Source: a virus. From it: a stretch of 64,000 nucleotides of DNA. Below, piece by piece: positions 1 through 6,893 of the stretch. Position numbers and translations under genes: made by a program. The stretch is taken from positions 1 through 64,000 of the IMG/VR virus record IMGVR_UViG_3300034020_000824; one strand, given 5' to 3'. Position 1 is the stretch's first letter. Every line of letters begins with the position of its first letter. The notes under the pieces were generated by a model, which was not told the origin of the DNA, did no database searches, and was given only the letters and a program-made list of their open reading frames with translations.

Positions 1-1
1 T

Positions 2-109
2 GTTGTGGGATTATTGGGTTGGGCACTTGTGTCTTTCTTTCCTCTTACTTGGGGACAGGCACTCATAATCTCTTGGATGTTTAACAAACTTATTGATGTT
101 CTACAATGA
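2..109 (+). CDS. C-terminal end of a small hydrophobic protein (partial)
   Basis: The reading frame is open from base 2 to a TGA at 107-109, and that stop overlaps the next start codon (ATGA), as in the genes that follow. The 35 visible residues are mostly hydrophobic (GLLGWALVSFFPLTW, then QALIISWMF), consistent with one or two membrane segments. The beginning lies outside the window and I do not recognise the family. Confidence 0.5.
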   Translation, partial: VVGLLGWALVSFFPLTWGQALIISWMFNKLIDVLQ

Positions 110-333
110 CTAACGAAGAAAAACTCAATCTTCTCCTCAAGGTTCTCAAAGAAGTAGCAGAGGTAAAACACTGCTATGAAGGTCTATTTGGAGATGATTA
201 TACTCCAAGTGCTGGTAGTTATGATGATGCCTTTGAAGATGGTTGTGCTTATGGTGAGATTACCTTTGCCCGCACTATGTTAGAATGTATTGGTGAAAAG
301 TTTGAATACCCTTGTATGAAAGAAAATGACTGA
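106..333 (+). CDS. Small acidic hypothetical protein
   Basis: This 75-residue protein starts at an ATG that overlaps the upstream stop and ends by overlapping the next gene by 8 bases, so it sits in a translationally coupled operon. It is acidic, with a predicted N-terminal helix (EEKLNLLLKVLKEVAEV) and a middle segment AFEDGCAYGEITFARTMLE resembling the AF..GY helix seen in other small proteins here. Function unknown. Confidence 0.7.
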   Translation: MTNEEKLNLLLKVLKEVAEVKHCYEGLFGDDYTPSAGSYDDAFEDGCAYGEITFARTMLECIGEKFEYPCMKEND

Positions 334-634
334 AACCGACATCTCAAAAGTTCTCATAGAAGGAGACTACGCAACCATTATGGGTGTGAAGTATAAGAGA
401 GTGGAAGAACCAAAGAAACCAGAAACTCTTTATGGTATTATTGCTGATTGGTGGGATGAAATCTTTCTCAATAATAATGAGGCAGCAGAGACTATTGAAA
501 GTTTGGTAGATAGAATTGAGAAAGAATGGTTGCCGAAAGAACAATCAGCAGCAGGAAGTCAAAATATTTATGTGGAGTGTAGTGTAGAAGGATTTAATGA
601 TTGTCTCACCAAAATCAAGAGGAAACTACGATGA
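326..634 (+). CDS. Hypothetical protein
   Basis: A 102-residue protein of unknown function. It begins inside the 3' end of the previous gene and its TGA (632-634) overlaps the ATG of the next, so the three genes are likely one transcript. It has a central Trp/Glu-rich helix (IIADWWDEIFL) and a basic C-terminus (KIKRKLR). No membrane segment or catalytic motif is visible. Confidence 0.65.
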   Translation: MTETDISKVLIEGDYATIMGVKYKRVEEPKKPETLYGIIADWWDEIFLNNNEAAETIESLVDRIEKEWLPKEQSAAGSQNIYVECSVEGFNDCLTKIKRKLR

Positions 635-885
635 CTAAACATCCTGCAAATGAATATTTTGACCCTCAAAAAGACGCTCAACTTTCATTTAACAAATGGT
701 TTTATGAAGATTTTTACGGTAGATTTACATATCGGTATGAATACTTTATGGACGACATAAAAATTGAGGATGAGAACCAAAGGAAACAAATACTTATTAG
801 TTGGGTTGAAAGTGCATTTTTGTGTGGATACGAATGTGCGCTTTATAAGCAACTGGAAGAAGAGGTAGAGAACGATAATAAATAA
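631..885 (+). CDS. Hypothetical protein, WF/AF..GY family
   Basis: I chose ATG 631, which forms an ATGA overlap with the preceding stop and has GAGG 7 nt upstream. A TTG at 601 would give ten extra residues. The 84-residue product has the pattern FNKWFYEDF...YEYFMDD...WVESAFLCGYE. The same spacing occurs in the gene at 9148-9438 (FDEWFDEM...ERFWDDF...WLRTAFEIGYN), so the two look like paralogues. Function unknown. A transcription terminator follows. Confidence 0.7.
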   Translation: MTKHPANEYFDPQKDAQLSFNKWFYEDFYGRFTYRYEYFMDDIKIEDENQRKQILISWVESAFLCGYECALYKQLEEEVENDNK

Positions 886-923
886 GAATGTCTGTTGGTA
901 CTGCAATTCTCTACGGACAGATT

Positions 924-948
924 AGGTGCTCTTCGGGGCACCTTTTCT
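924..948 (+). terminator. Rho-independent terminator
   Basis: AGGTGC (924-929) pairs with GCACCT (938-943) around the loop TCTTCGGG, and the 3' arm runs into TTTT. It ends the operon of small genes before the endonuclease gene. Confidence 0.75.
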
Positions 949-960
949 ATTATAAACTCT

Positions 961-968
961 TATAAATA
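961..968 (+). promoter_or_regulatory. Late promoter (TATAAATA)
   Basis: A perfect T4-type late promoter octamer 25 nt before the ATG of the endonuclease gene at 994. The same octamer precedes several structural genes later in the window. Confidence 0.6.
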
Positions 969-993
969 CTAATGCAGTACCAGTAGAATAGAA

Positions 994-1815
994 ATGACTT
1001 CACAAAGTCCAAGAATATACTTGTATAAGATTACCTTTGAAGAAGTTCCATATTACTATTATGGAGTTCATAAAGAAAAAACATATAATGAGTATTATAT
1101 GGGTTCTCCAAAGACAAACCGATGGTGTTGGAAACTTTATACACCAAAGAAACAAATAGTTCAATTCTTTGACTTCACAGATGAAGGTTGGTTAGAAGCA
1201 CAAGAAGTTGAAACAAGATTGATTAAACCATTCTTTAATGCCGATAAGTGGTGTCTTAATGAAGGTTGTGGTGGAAAAGTATCTTTGAAAGTTTTGAAAG
1301 AAAATGGTAAAAAACTTGTGAAAAAAATAAAAGAAGAAAATATTGGTATATTTTCTATGACGCAAGAAGAACTATCCAAAGCAGGTAGAAAAGGTGGTAA
1401 AATGGGAGCAAAAACACAAATGCAAAATAAAACTGGAGTGTTTGGTAGAACCAAAGAGCAAATGACCGAAGATGGTAAAAAGGGAGCACAAAAAGTCCAA
1501 GAACTTGGTATCGGAATATTTGCACTAACAAGTGAAGAATTATCTGCCTCTGCTAAAAAAGCATATGCAAATGGACTTGGAAAATTACCAAAAGAAGTAA
1601 GAAGTGAAATTGGTAGAAGAAATGGGAGAAAAAGATATGAAGAGGGTACAGGTTGTTTTTCATTAACACCAGAACAAAAAAGTGAATTATCAAAAAGAAA
1701 TAACGCACAAAGATGGATGTGCCTTGAAACTGGTTATGTTTCTAACTCTGGTGGTTTATCAAAATACCAGAAAGCAAAAGGTATTGATACTTCTAAAAGA
1801 AAACGAATAGCATAA
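994..1815 (+). CDS. GIY-YIG-type homing endonuclease with NUMOD3-like repeats
   Basis: A 273-residue protein. The N-terminal ~95 residues fit a divergent GIY-YIG nuclease: IYLYKI for the GIY strand, YYYYGVH for the YIG strand, and a conserved Glu helix (EAQEVETRLIKPFF) followed by CLNEG. From about residue 110 come repeated short modules of the NUMOD3 kind (GIFSMTQEELSKAGRKGG, GVFGRTKEQMTEDG, GIFALTSEELSASA, GCFSLTPEQKSELS), which bind DNA in phage homing enzymes. The C-terminus (RWMCLETGYVSNSGGLSKYQ) is Lys/Arg-rich. The gene stands alone between a terminator with a late promoter and a promoter cassette, as expected of an inserted selfish gene. Activity is inferred from family only. Confidence 0.85.
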   Translation: MTSQSPRIYLYKITFEEVPYYYYGVHKEKTYNEYYMGSPKTNRWCWKLYTPKKQIVQFFDFTDEGWLEAQEVETRLIKPFFNADKWCLNEGCGGKVSLKVLKENGKKLVKKIKEENIGIFSMTQEELSKAGRKGGKMGAKTQMQNKTGVFGRTKEQMTEDGKKGAQKVQELGIGIFALTSEELSASAKKAYANGLGKLPKEVRSEIGRRNGRKRYEEGTGCFSLTPEQKSELSKRNNAQRWMCLETGYVSNSGGLSKYQKAKGIDTSKRKRIA

Positions 1816-1896
1816 GGACACTTTACGAACTGGAACACGGGCACTTGAAAACGGGTGCCCTTTGTCGTATAATACTTTCATACACACAGACACCTG
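1816..1896 (+). promoter_or_regulatory. Hairpin-promoter cassette (class I)
   Basis: GGAACA box at 1832-1837; stem GGGCAC (1839-1844)/GTGCCC (1855-1860); -35 TTGAAA (1845-1850) starting at the first loop base; 17-nt spacer; -10 TATAAT (1868-1873); start block TCATACAC. Exactly 30 nt separate the box from the -10. Drives the operon beginning at 1897. Confidence 0.75.
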
Positions 1897-2076
1897 ATGA
1901 CTGAAGAAGAAATGCTTGACCTTGCTGAAAAGCATCTTGAAGTATTGGTTGATGATTATGAGGGAATAGAGTATTTTTCTTCAACCAAAAAACAAATGGT
2001 TGAGTTTGCCCTAAAAATCCACGAAATGGGTTATAATGCTGGTATGAAACCTTATGGAGGAACTGAAAATGACTGA
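1897..2076 (+). CDS. Hypothetical protein, 59 aa
   Basis: First gene after a strong promoter, starting at the ATG in CTGATGACTG. It is an acidic helical protein (EEEMLDLAEKHLEVLVDDY) ending HEMGYNAGMKPYGG, a variant of the F..GY...YGG ending also seen at 9148-9438. Its 3' end overlaps the next gene by 8 bases. Function unknown. Confidence 0.65.
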   Translation: MTEEEMLDLAEKHLEVLVDDYEGIEYFSSTKKQMVEFALKIHEMGYNAGMKPYGGTEND

Positions 2077-2224
2077 GAGAACCGACGACTGGAGAACCAT
2101 CTTTGGAGACCTCACAACCGATGGTGTCTATGAGATGTGTGAAATCAACGCATATAAACTCACATCACACTTGGAGGAACTCTACCTGAAGATTGCCGAA
2201 CTTGAGGCAAAACTGAATGACTGA
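2069..2224 (+). CDS. Hypothetical protein, 51 aa
   Basis: A small protein whose ATG lies 8 bases inside the previous gene and whose stop lies inside the next, typical of this coupled operon. It opens TERTDDWRTIFGDL and ends in a predicted amphipathic helix (LEELYLKIAELEAKL) that could form a coiled coil. Function unknown. Confidence 0.6.
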   Translation: MTERTDDWRTIFGDLTTDGVYEMCEINAYKLTSHLEELYLKIAELEAKLND

Positions 2225-2396
2225 TGCTCAAATCTGCGAAATGCTTAATAGGCATCGGGTTCTTATTATTGATGAGATGACTGCTTGGTGTCATAAAATA
2301 AACAAAAACTACCCTGCTGCTGAACTTCAAAAAAAAGTAAATGATGAAAAGTGGATTGAATTTTCCCAATGGTTCAAGGATATAAGAGATGACTGA
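2217..2396 (+). CDS. Hypothetical protein, 59 aa
   Basis: Starts at ATG 2217 and overlaps both neighbours by 8 bases. It is helical and Trp-containing (MTAWCHKINKNY, WIEFSQWFKDIRDD). The W..F..WF.D ending loosely resembles the WF-type small proteins at 631 and 9148. Function unknown. Confidence 0.6.
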   Translation: MTDAQICEMLNRHRVLIIDEMTAWCHKINKNYPAAELQKKVNDEKWIEFSQWFKDIRDD

Positions 2397-2766
2397 AGAA
2401 TACGGGAATATATCAGACGGGTTTCTACTTAATCCAGAAGAAATCCAAAACTTACGAGAAAACAAAAGGTATCTCACGGCACGAGCAACACAGAAACTCC
2501 GCAAACTGAAAGCACAACAACAAACTCAAGAACTTCTAAATGCCGCACACCGGGTCTCTGATGGTGGTGTTCCTCTGGGAAAACTTATTCGTGAGGGACA
2601 CGACGACCCGATGGTTGCAAGAGTGAGATATGAGTATGCTGCTCTTTTGAGAGAACTAATCAATCAGTGTGGTTATGATAATTATAATGTAGATGGAGAC
2701 CACGGGTTGCTTGTTGTGAATGTTCGTGATATACTGGGTATTATTGAGGTGCTGGAGGCATTATGA
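2389..2766 (+). CDS. Hypothetical protein with RD-IIE-LE C-terminal domain
   Basis: A 125-residue protein in the coupled operon. The N-terminal half is basic and helical (RENKRYLTARATQKLRKLKAQQQ). The C-terminal ~45 residues (YEYAALLRELINQ...GLLVVNVRDILGIIEVLEAL) share a pattern with the C-terminus of the gene at 3083 (ISAALRFVIEEF...DMVVSCRDLWELIHELED) and, more weakly, the gene between them. This suggests tandem paralogues. No catalytic motif seen. Confidence 0.65.
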   Translation: MTEEYGNISDGFLLNPEEIQNLRENKRYLTARATQKLRKLKAQQQTQELLNAAHRVSDGGVPLGKLIREGHDDPMVARVRYEYAALLRELINQCGYDNYNVDGDHGLLVVNVRDILGIIEVLEAL

Positions 2767-3083
2767 CTGAACCTTATCCTGACGAAATGTTTGAGGAAGC
2801 AGAACGCAGAGAAAAGAGTAATCGTGTGCTTCAAAGGTATAATGATTTCCATAATCTTGAATGTTCTGGACTTCCTCACGGAACTCCTATCACACCAGAA
2901 CAGCAACAAATTATCGCATTTCAGTCTATGATTGATGCTCTGCGTTGTGAGAACCTAAACAGGGAGTATAATGAGATTGCGATTGCTGATATTGAGGACT
3001 TGATTGAGGCACTTTATCAACAATCAATTTCATTCCTTAAAAAAGTAAAAGAATTCAAAGATAGTGCGGAGGGTGTAGCATAA
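2763..3083 (+). CDS. Hypothetical protein, middle member of a paralogue trio
   Basis: A 106-residue acidic protein starting at an ATGA overlap with the previous gene and sharing one base with the next. The segment EYNEIAIADIEDLIEALYQQ resembles the RD-IIE-LE ending of its two neighbours. Function unknown. Confidence 0.65.
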   Translation: MTEPYPDEMFEEAERREKSNRVLQRYNDFHNLECSGLPHGTPITPEQQQIIAFQSMIDALRCENLNREYNEIAIADIEDLIEALYQQSISFLKKVKEFKDSAEGVA

Positions 3084-3340
3084 TGTTATCACCCGCAGAT
3101 AGAATTGTAGAAGCAACGATGTGTTGTACTCTTCGTCCCAAAAAGAACGATAGGGAAAAAGTAATCTCCGCCGCACTTCGGTTTGTGATTGAAGAGTTTG
3201 AAGAATATCGTGAATTTGGATGTGGTGATATGGTAGTGAGTTGTAGAGACCTTTGGGAACTTATACACGAACTGGAAGACACAGAGACGATTGAAGAACC
3301 GGCACAAGACCTCACCAATCCCCCTGTGGATGCCTTATAA
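3083..3340 (+). CDS. Hypothetical protein with RD-LWE-IHELE motif
   Basis: An 85-residue protein. The core AALRFVIEEFEEYREF...DMVVSCRDLWELIHELED matches the C-terminal pattern of the gene at 2389. Its stop codon is inside the -10 element (CTTATAATAG) of the next promoter, so coding and promoter sequence overlap. Function unknown. Confidence 0.65.
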   Translation: MLSPADRIVEATMCCTLRPKKNDREKVISAALRFVIEEFEEYREFGCGDMVVSCRDLWELIHELEDTETIEEPAQDLTNPPVDAL

Positions 3341-3350
3341 TAGTCTCATA
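3301..3350 (+). promoter_or_regulatory. Promoter cassette overlapping a stop codon
   Basis: GGCACA box at 3301-3306 and -10 TATAAT at 3336-3341, 29 nt apart, then TCATAAGC at the expected start site. There is no hairpin. The box and most of the promoter lie inside the end of the upstream gene. Drives 3365-3715. Confidence 0.65.
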
Positions 3351-3364
3351 AGCACAAACACATT

Positions 3365-3715
3365 ATGTCTCTTGATATTTCGTTGGAAATTGAAGTTGAT
3401 ACGGGAGCACCTGAACCTCATAAGGTTGAGTTGTATTCTGGAAACATCACTCACAACCTGAATACGATGGCAGAAGAAGCAGGCATCTATAAGTGTCTGT
3501 GGCGTCCTGATGACCTTTATGAAAATCCAACTGCTGATAAACTTATTCCACATCTTGAGGCAGGACTTCTAAAACTCAAATCTCATCCAGAACACTATAA
3601 GCAGTTTGATGCTTCTAATGGTTGGGGAACTTACAAAGACTTTGTTCCCTTTGTGGAAGAGGTGTTGGATGCTTGTAAGGAACACCCAAAGGCAAATGTT
3701 AGAACTTGGACTTGA
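3365..3715 (+). CDS. Conserved phage hypothetical protein (NITHNL/AGIY..LWRP family)
   Basis: A 116-residue protein. I recognise the family signature: MSLDISLEIE, then SGNITHNLNTMAEEAGIYKCLWRPDD, PHLEAGLLKLKSHPE, and a C-terminal NGWGTYKDFVPFVEEVLDACKE. Proteins with this layout occur widely in phages and bacteria, but I know of no assigned function. It has its own promoter upstream and another cassette downstream, so it is probably transcribed alone. Confidence 0.75.
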   Translation: MSLDISLEIEVDTGAPEPHKVELYSGNITHNLNTMAEEAGIYKCLWRPDDLYENPTADKLIPHLEAGLLKLKSHPEHYKQFDASNGWGTYKDFVPFVEEVLDACKEHPKANVRTWT

Positions 3716-3801
3716 GGACACTTGAGAAACCGGCACAAGGGCACTTCACAGGTGCCCTTTGATGCCTTATAATACTTTTATACACAAAGGAGGTTCTCCA
3801 A
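3716..3801 (+). promoter_or_regulatory. Hairpin-promoter cassette (class I) with strong SD
   Basis: GGCACA 3732-3737; stem GGGCAC (3739-3744)/GTGCCC (3752-3757); -35-like TTCACA (3745-3750) at the start of the loop; -10 TATAAT 3768-3773 after a 17-nt spacer. Unlike most copies, this leader has a strong ribosome site (AAAGGAGG, 3786-3793) 8 nt before the ATG. Confidence 0.75.
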
Positions 3802-4062
3802 ATGACTTTTCAACCTTACAATATCGTTTCCGGAACTCAAATTGTTCATAGTTTGACCGATGTTTATGAATTCACCGATGAAGCAGAGGAAATGGTTTAT
3901 CGTGTAGAACTAAACGCAGACAATTCGGGAGTTTACATCCGTTCAAGTGAGAAAGCACTTGAAGAAGGTTCTAAAAACATCACCGAAGATATGTCTATCG
4001 GCAACAAAGAACTTTCTATTGTTGTTGCGAAAAGGATTTTGGAATTGTATGGAGTAAATTGA
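3802..4062 (+). CDS. Hypothetical protein, 86 aa
   Basis: Starts 8 nt after an AAAGGAGG ribosome site, the strongest in the early region. The sequence alternates short beta-like stretches (VYEFTDEAEEMVYRVELN, GVYIRSSEKALEEG) with a final helix (VVAKRILELYGVN). Soluble and acidic. It leads an operon of six coupled small genes up to 5022. Function unknown. Confidence 0.7.
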   Translation: MTFQPYNIVSGTQIVHSLTDVYEFTDEAEEMVYRVELNADNSGVYIRSSEKALEEGSKNITEDMSIGNKELSIVVAKRILELYGVN

Positions 4063-4063
4063 A

Positions 4064-4222
4064 ATGACCACCATTAACAAACAGCACTGGGATGATTTGT
4101 ATGCTCGTCTTCACGATGCTTATGTTGAATGTTTGAAGTATCATAATCCAACTTATGAGCAGAAACTTGCTCAAGTTCTGGACCATATGATTTCCAACAA
4201 AAAGTATTTGAACATCAAATGA
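4064..4222 (+). CDS. Hypothetical protein, 52 aa
   Basis: ATG directly after the previous stop and ATGA overlap with the next gene. A helical protein rich in His and Tyr (HWDDLYARLHDAYVECLKYHNP). Function unknown. Confidence 0.6.
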   Translation: MTTINKQHWDDLYARLHDAYVECLKYHNPTYEQKLAQVLDHMISNKKYLNIK

Positions 4223-4383
4223 ACCTCACTCAACGACAACTGAATATTCTCACAGTCTCACTTACTAACTTCTATGATGAGGTTTGTAAGACAGGAACAA
4301 CACCTGAAATGAAACAGGACATTATGGGACTCTGTAAACTGGTGAATGATGAGTATGCTAAATCTTTTGCTGAAACACTATGA
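4219..4383 (+). CDS. Hypothetical protein, 54 aa
   Basis: Starts at an ATGA overlap and ends at another. The opening NLTQRQLNILTVSLTNFYDEV and later MKQDIMGLCKLVNDEY suggest two helices. Function unknown. Confidence 0.6.
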   Translation: MNLTQRQLNILTVSLTNFYDEVCKTGTTPEMKQDIMGLCKLVNDEYAKSFAETL

Positions 4384-4646
4384 AAATCACATTCAACGGG
4401 CACCAACAAACTGAACGACAAGTAGAACTCTCTCAACAAGAACTTTTTCAACTCTTTGAGGTGATGAAGGAATCACTTCTTGATAATGTTGAGTATGGGC
4501 AATTTGAGGGATATTCTTTTTACAACGAAAAGACTATGAAGATTATGAAACTCTGTGAGACACATAATGTAGATGTTGCTTACACCAAAGACCGTCTTTC
4601 TTTCTTTACTGAAGTAGTCAAAAATCTACCCAATCCTTATCAATGA
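4380..4646 (+). CDS. Hypothetical protein, 88 aa
   Basis: ATGA overlap with the gene before and after. A mixed alpha/beta soluble protein (ELSQQELFQLFEVMKESLLD, then KIMKLCETHNVD). No recognised motif. Confidence 0.65.
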   Translation: MKITFNGHQQTERQVELSQQELFQLFEVMKESLLDNVEYGQFEGYSFYNEKTMKIMKLCETHNVDVAYTKDRLSFFTEVVKNLPNPYQ

Positions 4647-4852
4647 CTGAAATAAAATTATGTAAGGATTGTAAGCACTATAAAAAAGATTGGTCTGCTC
4701 ATATTACTGGTTCTGGGGACACATTTGATTTGTGCGTTCATCCACTTGTAACTGGAAATGTTGTGACTGGGAAATCTAATGGTCGTTATTGTGATACTAC
4801 AAGAAGGTTTCACGAATGTGGTATCATTGGGAATCTCTGGGAGGCAAAATGA
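4643..4852 (+). CDS. Small Cys-rich, probably metal-binding protein
   Basis: A 69-residue protein with a CKDC pair near the N-terminus (KLCKDCKHYKK), then single Cys residues in DLCVHP, GRYCDTT and FHECG, with several His. The arrangement suggests a small zinc-binding domain of the kind found in many phage hypothetical proteins. Metal binding is inferred only from Cys/His spacing. Coupled to both neighbours by ATGA overlaps. Confidence 0.65.
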   Translation: MTEIKLCKDCKHYKKDWSAHITGSGDTFDLCVHPLVTGNVVTGKSNGRYCDTTRRFHECGIIGNLWEAK

Positions 4853-5022
4853 CTGAAAATCCTGATGAGTTTGTGTTGGAAGATGTGAAGATGGTTCACT
4901 GGGAAAATATGACGGAAGATGTATATTGGTGCGGAATATACTTGAATGATGGAAGGATATTTCACCTTCATATTGGGGGTGATAATCTCAGGGTTTCTTT
5001 GAGTGATGAGACACCAGAATAA
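4849..5022 (+). CDS. Hypothetical protein, 57 aa
   Basis: I chose ATG 4849, which overlaps the upstream stop; a GTG at 4816 would extend it into the previous gene. Mostly beta pattern (VYWCGIYLNDGRIFHLHIGGDNLRVSL), suggesting a small beta sheet. Last gene of the operon. Function unknown. Confidence 0.6.
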   Translation: MTENPDEFVLEDVKMVHWENMTEDVYWCGIYLNDGRIFHLHIGGDNLRVSLSDETPE

Positions 5023-5025
5023 ATA
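5018..5025 (+). promoter_or_regulatory. Possible late promoter (AATAAATA)
   Basis: A one-base variant of the late octamer that overlaps the stop of the preceding gene and lies 21 nt before the first LamG gene. Weak alone, but similarly placed motifs precede the next adhesin gene. Confidence 0.35.
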
Positions 5026-5046
5026 AGAACACAGAGAACTTATAAA

Positions 5047-5751
5047 ATGTCGCTTGCTCACAGTCCCTCCATAATTACAAATGGTCTTGTCCTTTGTTTA
5101 GATGCTGCGAACTCAAAGTCTTATCCTGGTTCTGGAACTGCTTGGACTGATTTGAGTGGTCGTGGGAATAATGGAACTCTTGTGAATGGTGTTGGGTATA
5201 ATAGTAGTAATTTAGGGTCTATTGTGTTTGATGGCAGTAATGATTATGTAACTTTGGGAACACCAAGTTTATTAAATGGAGTTCAAGTTCCGATTACAAT
5301 ATCTATGTGGGCAAAAGCAAATTCTTTTTCTTCATCTAGCACATTGTGGGGAGTTTATAAAGCTGTTTCAGTTGGTCAATTGTACAGTCTTTTAAGAGTT
5401 GATACTGGAAATTTAAGATATTTTGCATCAAATTCTGGGGGCGGATTTCAATTTAATGGTACTTTAACCCCGTCTGCCAATGTTTGGAATTTTTATGCAG
5501 TTACTGTATCTGGGTCAATAGCATCTCCATCAGTAACCATATATTTAAATAATTCTTCTCAAACTTTTTCTTATAGTTCTTTATCTTCTTCACCAGATTT
5601 AAGCGTTGACTTTAGAATTGGTGGAAATCAAGCAATAGTATCTGAGCTTTGGAATGGAAATATTTCAAATGTTTCTTATTATAATAGAGCACTCTCCGCA
5701 ACAGAAATCCAACAAAACTATAATGCCCTTAGAGGCAGGTTCTCAGTATAA
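5047..5751 (+). CDS. LamG/concanavalin-like adhesin, paralogue 1
   Basis: A 234-residue protein that is essentially one LamG-type beta-sandwich. The opening (GLVLCLDAANSKSYPGSG), then WTDLSGRGNNGTL, SIVFDGSNDYV, TISMWAKA, and the closing SNVSYYNRALSATEIQQNYNA are the family signature in marine phage adhesins and tail-fibre accessory proteins. Such domains usually bind carbohydrates. A role in host-surface recognition is inferred from family and from the two neighbouring paralogues. There is no signal peptide. Confidence 0.8.
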   Translation: MSLAHSPSIITNGLVLCLDAANSKSYPGSGTAWTDLSGRGNNGTLVNGVGYNSSNLGSIVFDGSNDYVTLGTPSLLNGVQVPITISMWAKANSFSSSSTLWGVYKAVSVGQLYSLLRVDTGNLRYFASNSGGGFQFNGTLTPSANVWNFYAVTVSGSIASPSVTIYLNNSSQTFSYSSLSSSPDLSVDFRIGGNQAIVSELWNGNISNVSYYNRALSATEIQQNYNALRGRFSV

Positions 5752-5759
5752 CATAAATA
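5752..5759 (+). promoter_or_regulatory. Late promoter variant (CATAAATA)
   Basis: CATAAATAT directly after the stop of the first adhesin gene and 26 nt before the second. Confidence 0.45.
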
Positions 5760-5785
5760 TAAAAACGAAGAGGTATTGAGAGAGA

Positions 5786-6547
5786 ATGGGAATATCTTAT
5801 AATCCTTCCATAGTTTCATCGGGATTGGTACTTGCTTTAGATGCTGGGAACCCTAGGTCTTATCCTGGAACTGGAGAAATTTGGACTGATTTGAGTGGTA
5901 GAGGCAATAATGCAACAAGAACAAATATTGGTGGGTATGGAGGTCAAGTAACCTATAATTCTTCTGGTTTTTTTGATTTTAGTATGAATACTCCTACATC
6001 TTATGCTACTGCTAGTGATGGTAATGGTTTTACTATGTCTAGCGTTATTGTTCCAACGACTGGTTCTTTTACTTTAAATACATTTGTTAGAAGAAACATA
6101 TCAGTAAAAGCAGCAGGGGATAGAGAAACTATTTTTAGTAATACTTCAAGTTCTGATGGGTGGAGGTTTGGTATGACCGATACTGGTGGGGTATATTATT
6201 TAATTGGTGGTGTTGGTGGTTTTGGATATCAAGAAGGTGGTTTGGGTGGTTCAACTTTAAATAATGGAAACTGGCATATGATGACTGCAGTTTTTGATAG
6301 AGCAGCACAACTTGGAAGTTATACAATATATGGTTATGTTGATGGTATTGTTTCTGGAAGTGTGGCTATTGCCGCTGGTGCTGGCGGAAACGTTGCCATA
6401 CCCACATATGAACCTGGAATTGGATATCGTGGATGTTGTGATATTTTTGCTGGACAAATATCAACAATGTCCGCATACAACAGAGCACTCACAGCAGCAG
6501 AAGTCCGACAAAACTTTAGTGCTATTCGATCACGTTATGGAATCTAA
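5786..6547 (+). CDS. LamG/concanavalin-like adhesin, paralogue 2
   Basis: A 253-residue relative of the preceding gene with the same opening (SGLVLALDAGNPRSYPGTG), WTDLSGRGNNATR, and ending (MSAYNRALTAAEVRQNFSA). The middle is Gly-rich (YLIGGVGGFGYQEGGLGG) and differs from paralogue 1, as expected if the ligand-binding face is diversifying. Probably a virion adhesin. Confidence 0.8.
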   Translation: MGISYNPSIVSSGLVLALDAGNPRSYPGTGEIWTDLSGRGNNATRTNIGGYGGQVTYNSSGFFDFSMNTPTSYATASDGNGFTMSSVIVPTTGSFTLNTFVRRNISVKAAGDRETIFSNTSSSDGWRFGMTDTGGVYYLIGGVGGFGYQEGGLGGSTLNNGNWHMMTAVFDRAAQLGSYTIYGYVDGIVSGSVAIAAGAGGNVAIPTYEPGIGYRGCCDIFAGQISTMSAYNRALTAAEVRQNFSAIRSRYGI

Positions 6548-6562
6548 ATATCTAAAAAAACT

Positions 6563-6892
6563 ATGTACGAATCAAGAAACTTTGCAATCTTCTCAACAAC
6601 AGAAATTGATAAGATTGATTTCTCTCAAGTATGCGAAACTTCCGCAGAAACACTTCGCATCAGCACAGATGGTACTAAAACTTTCGTAAAGTGGGACCAA
6701 GGACCTTATGACCCAACACCTTATGAAATCACAAACGCAGAGACAAACGAAATAGAAACAATCATACCACAAGAACCACAACCACCAAGTTTTATTAGTG
6801 AACTCACAACACTTGAAGGGATTTATAGTTACACAGAGATTTTAGAGATATTGAGTGGTGAGGAATGGGTGAGTATTATGGAGGGTATGTAA
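6563..6892 (+). CDS. Hypothetical protein associated with adhesin genes
   Basis: A 109-residue acidic protein (YESRNFAIFSTTEIDKIDFSQVCETSAETLRIS, and near the C-terminus ELTTLEGIYSYTEILEILSGEEW). I have the impression that cyanophages carry similar short proteins next to fibre genes, but I cannot name a function. It sits between two LamG genes, and its last codons contain the ribosome site of the next gene, so it is probably co-expressed with them. An assembly or chaperone role is only a guess. Confidence 0.7.
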   Translation: MYESRNFAIFSTTEIDKIDFSQVCETSAETLRISTDGTKTFVKWDQGPYDPTPYEITNAETNEIETIIPQEPQPPSFISELTTLEGIYSYTEILEILSGEEWVSIMEGM

Positions 6893-6893
6893 G

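Larger units (their letters stand above)
896..982. repeat. 10-bp inverted repeat around terminator and late promoter
   Basis: TGGTACTGCA at 896-905 is repeated exactly, inverted, as TGCAGTACCA at 973-982. The 67 bases between them hold a terminator hairpin and a TATAAATA element. The pair lies directly upstream of a homing endonuclease gene. Confidence 0.5.

Noticed and set aside
888-965. 25-codon frame after 885
   Set aside because: It runs through the terminator hairpin and has no ribosome site.
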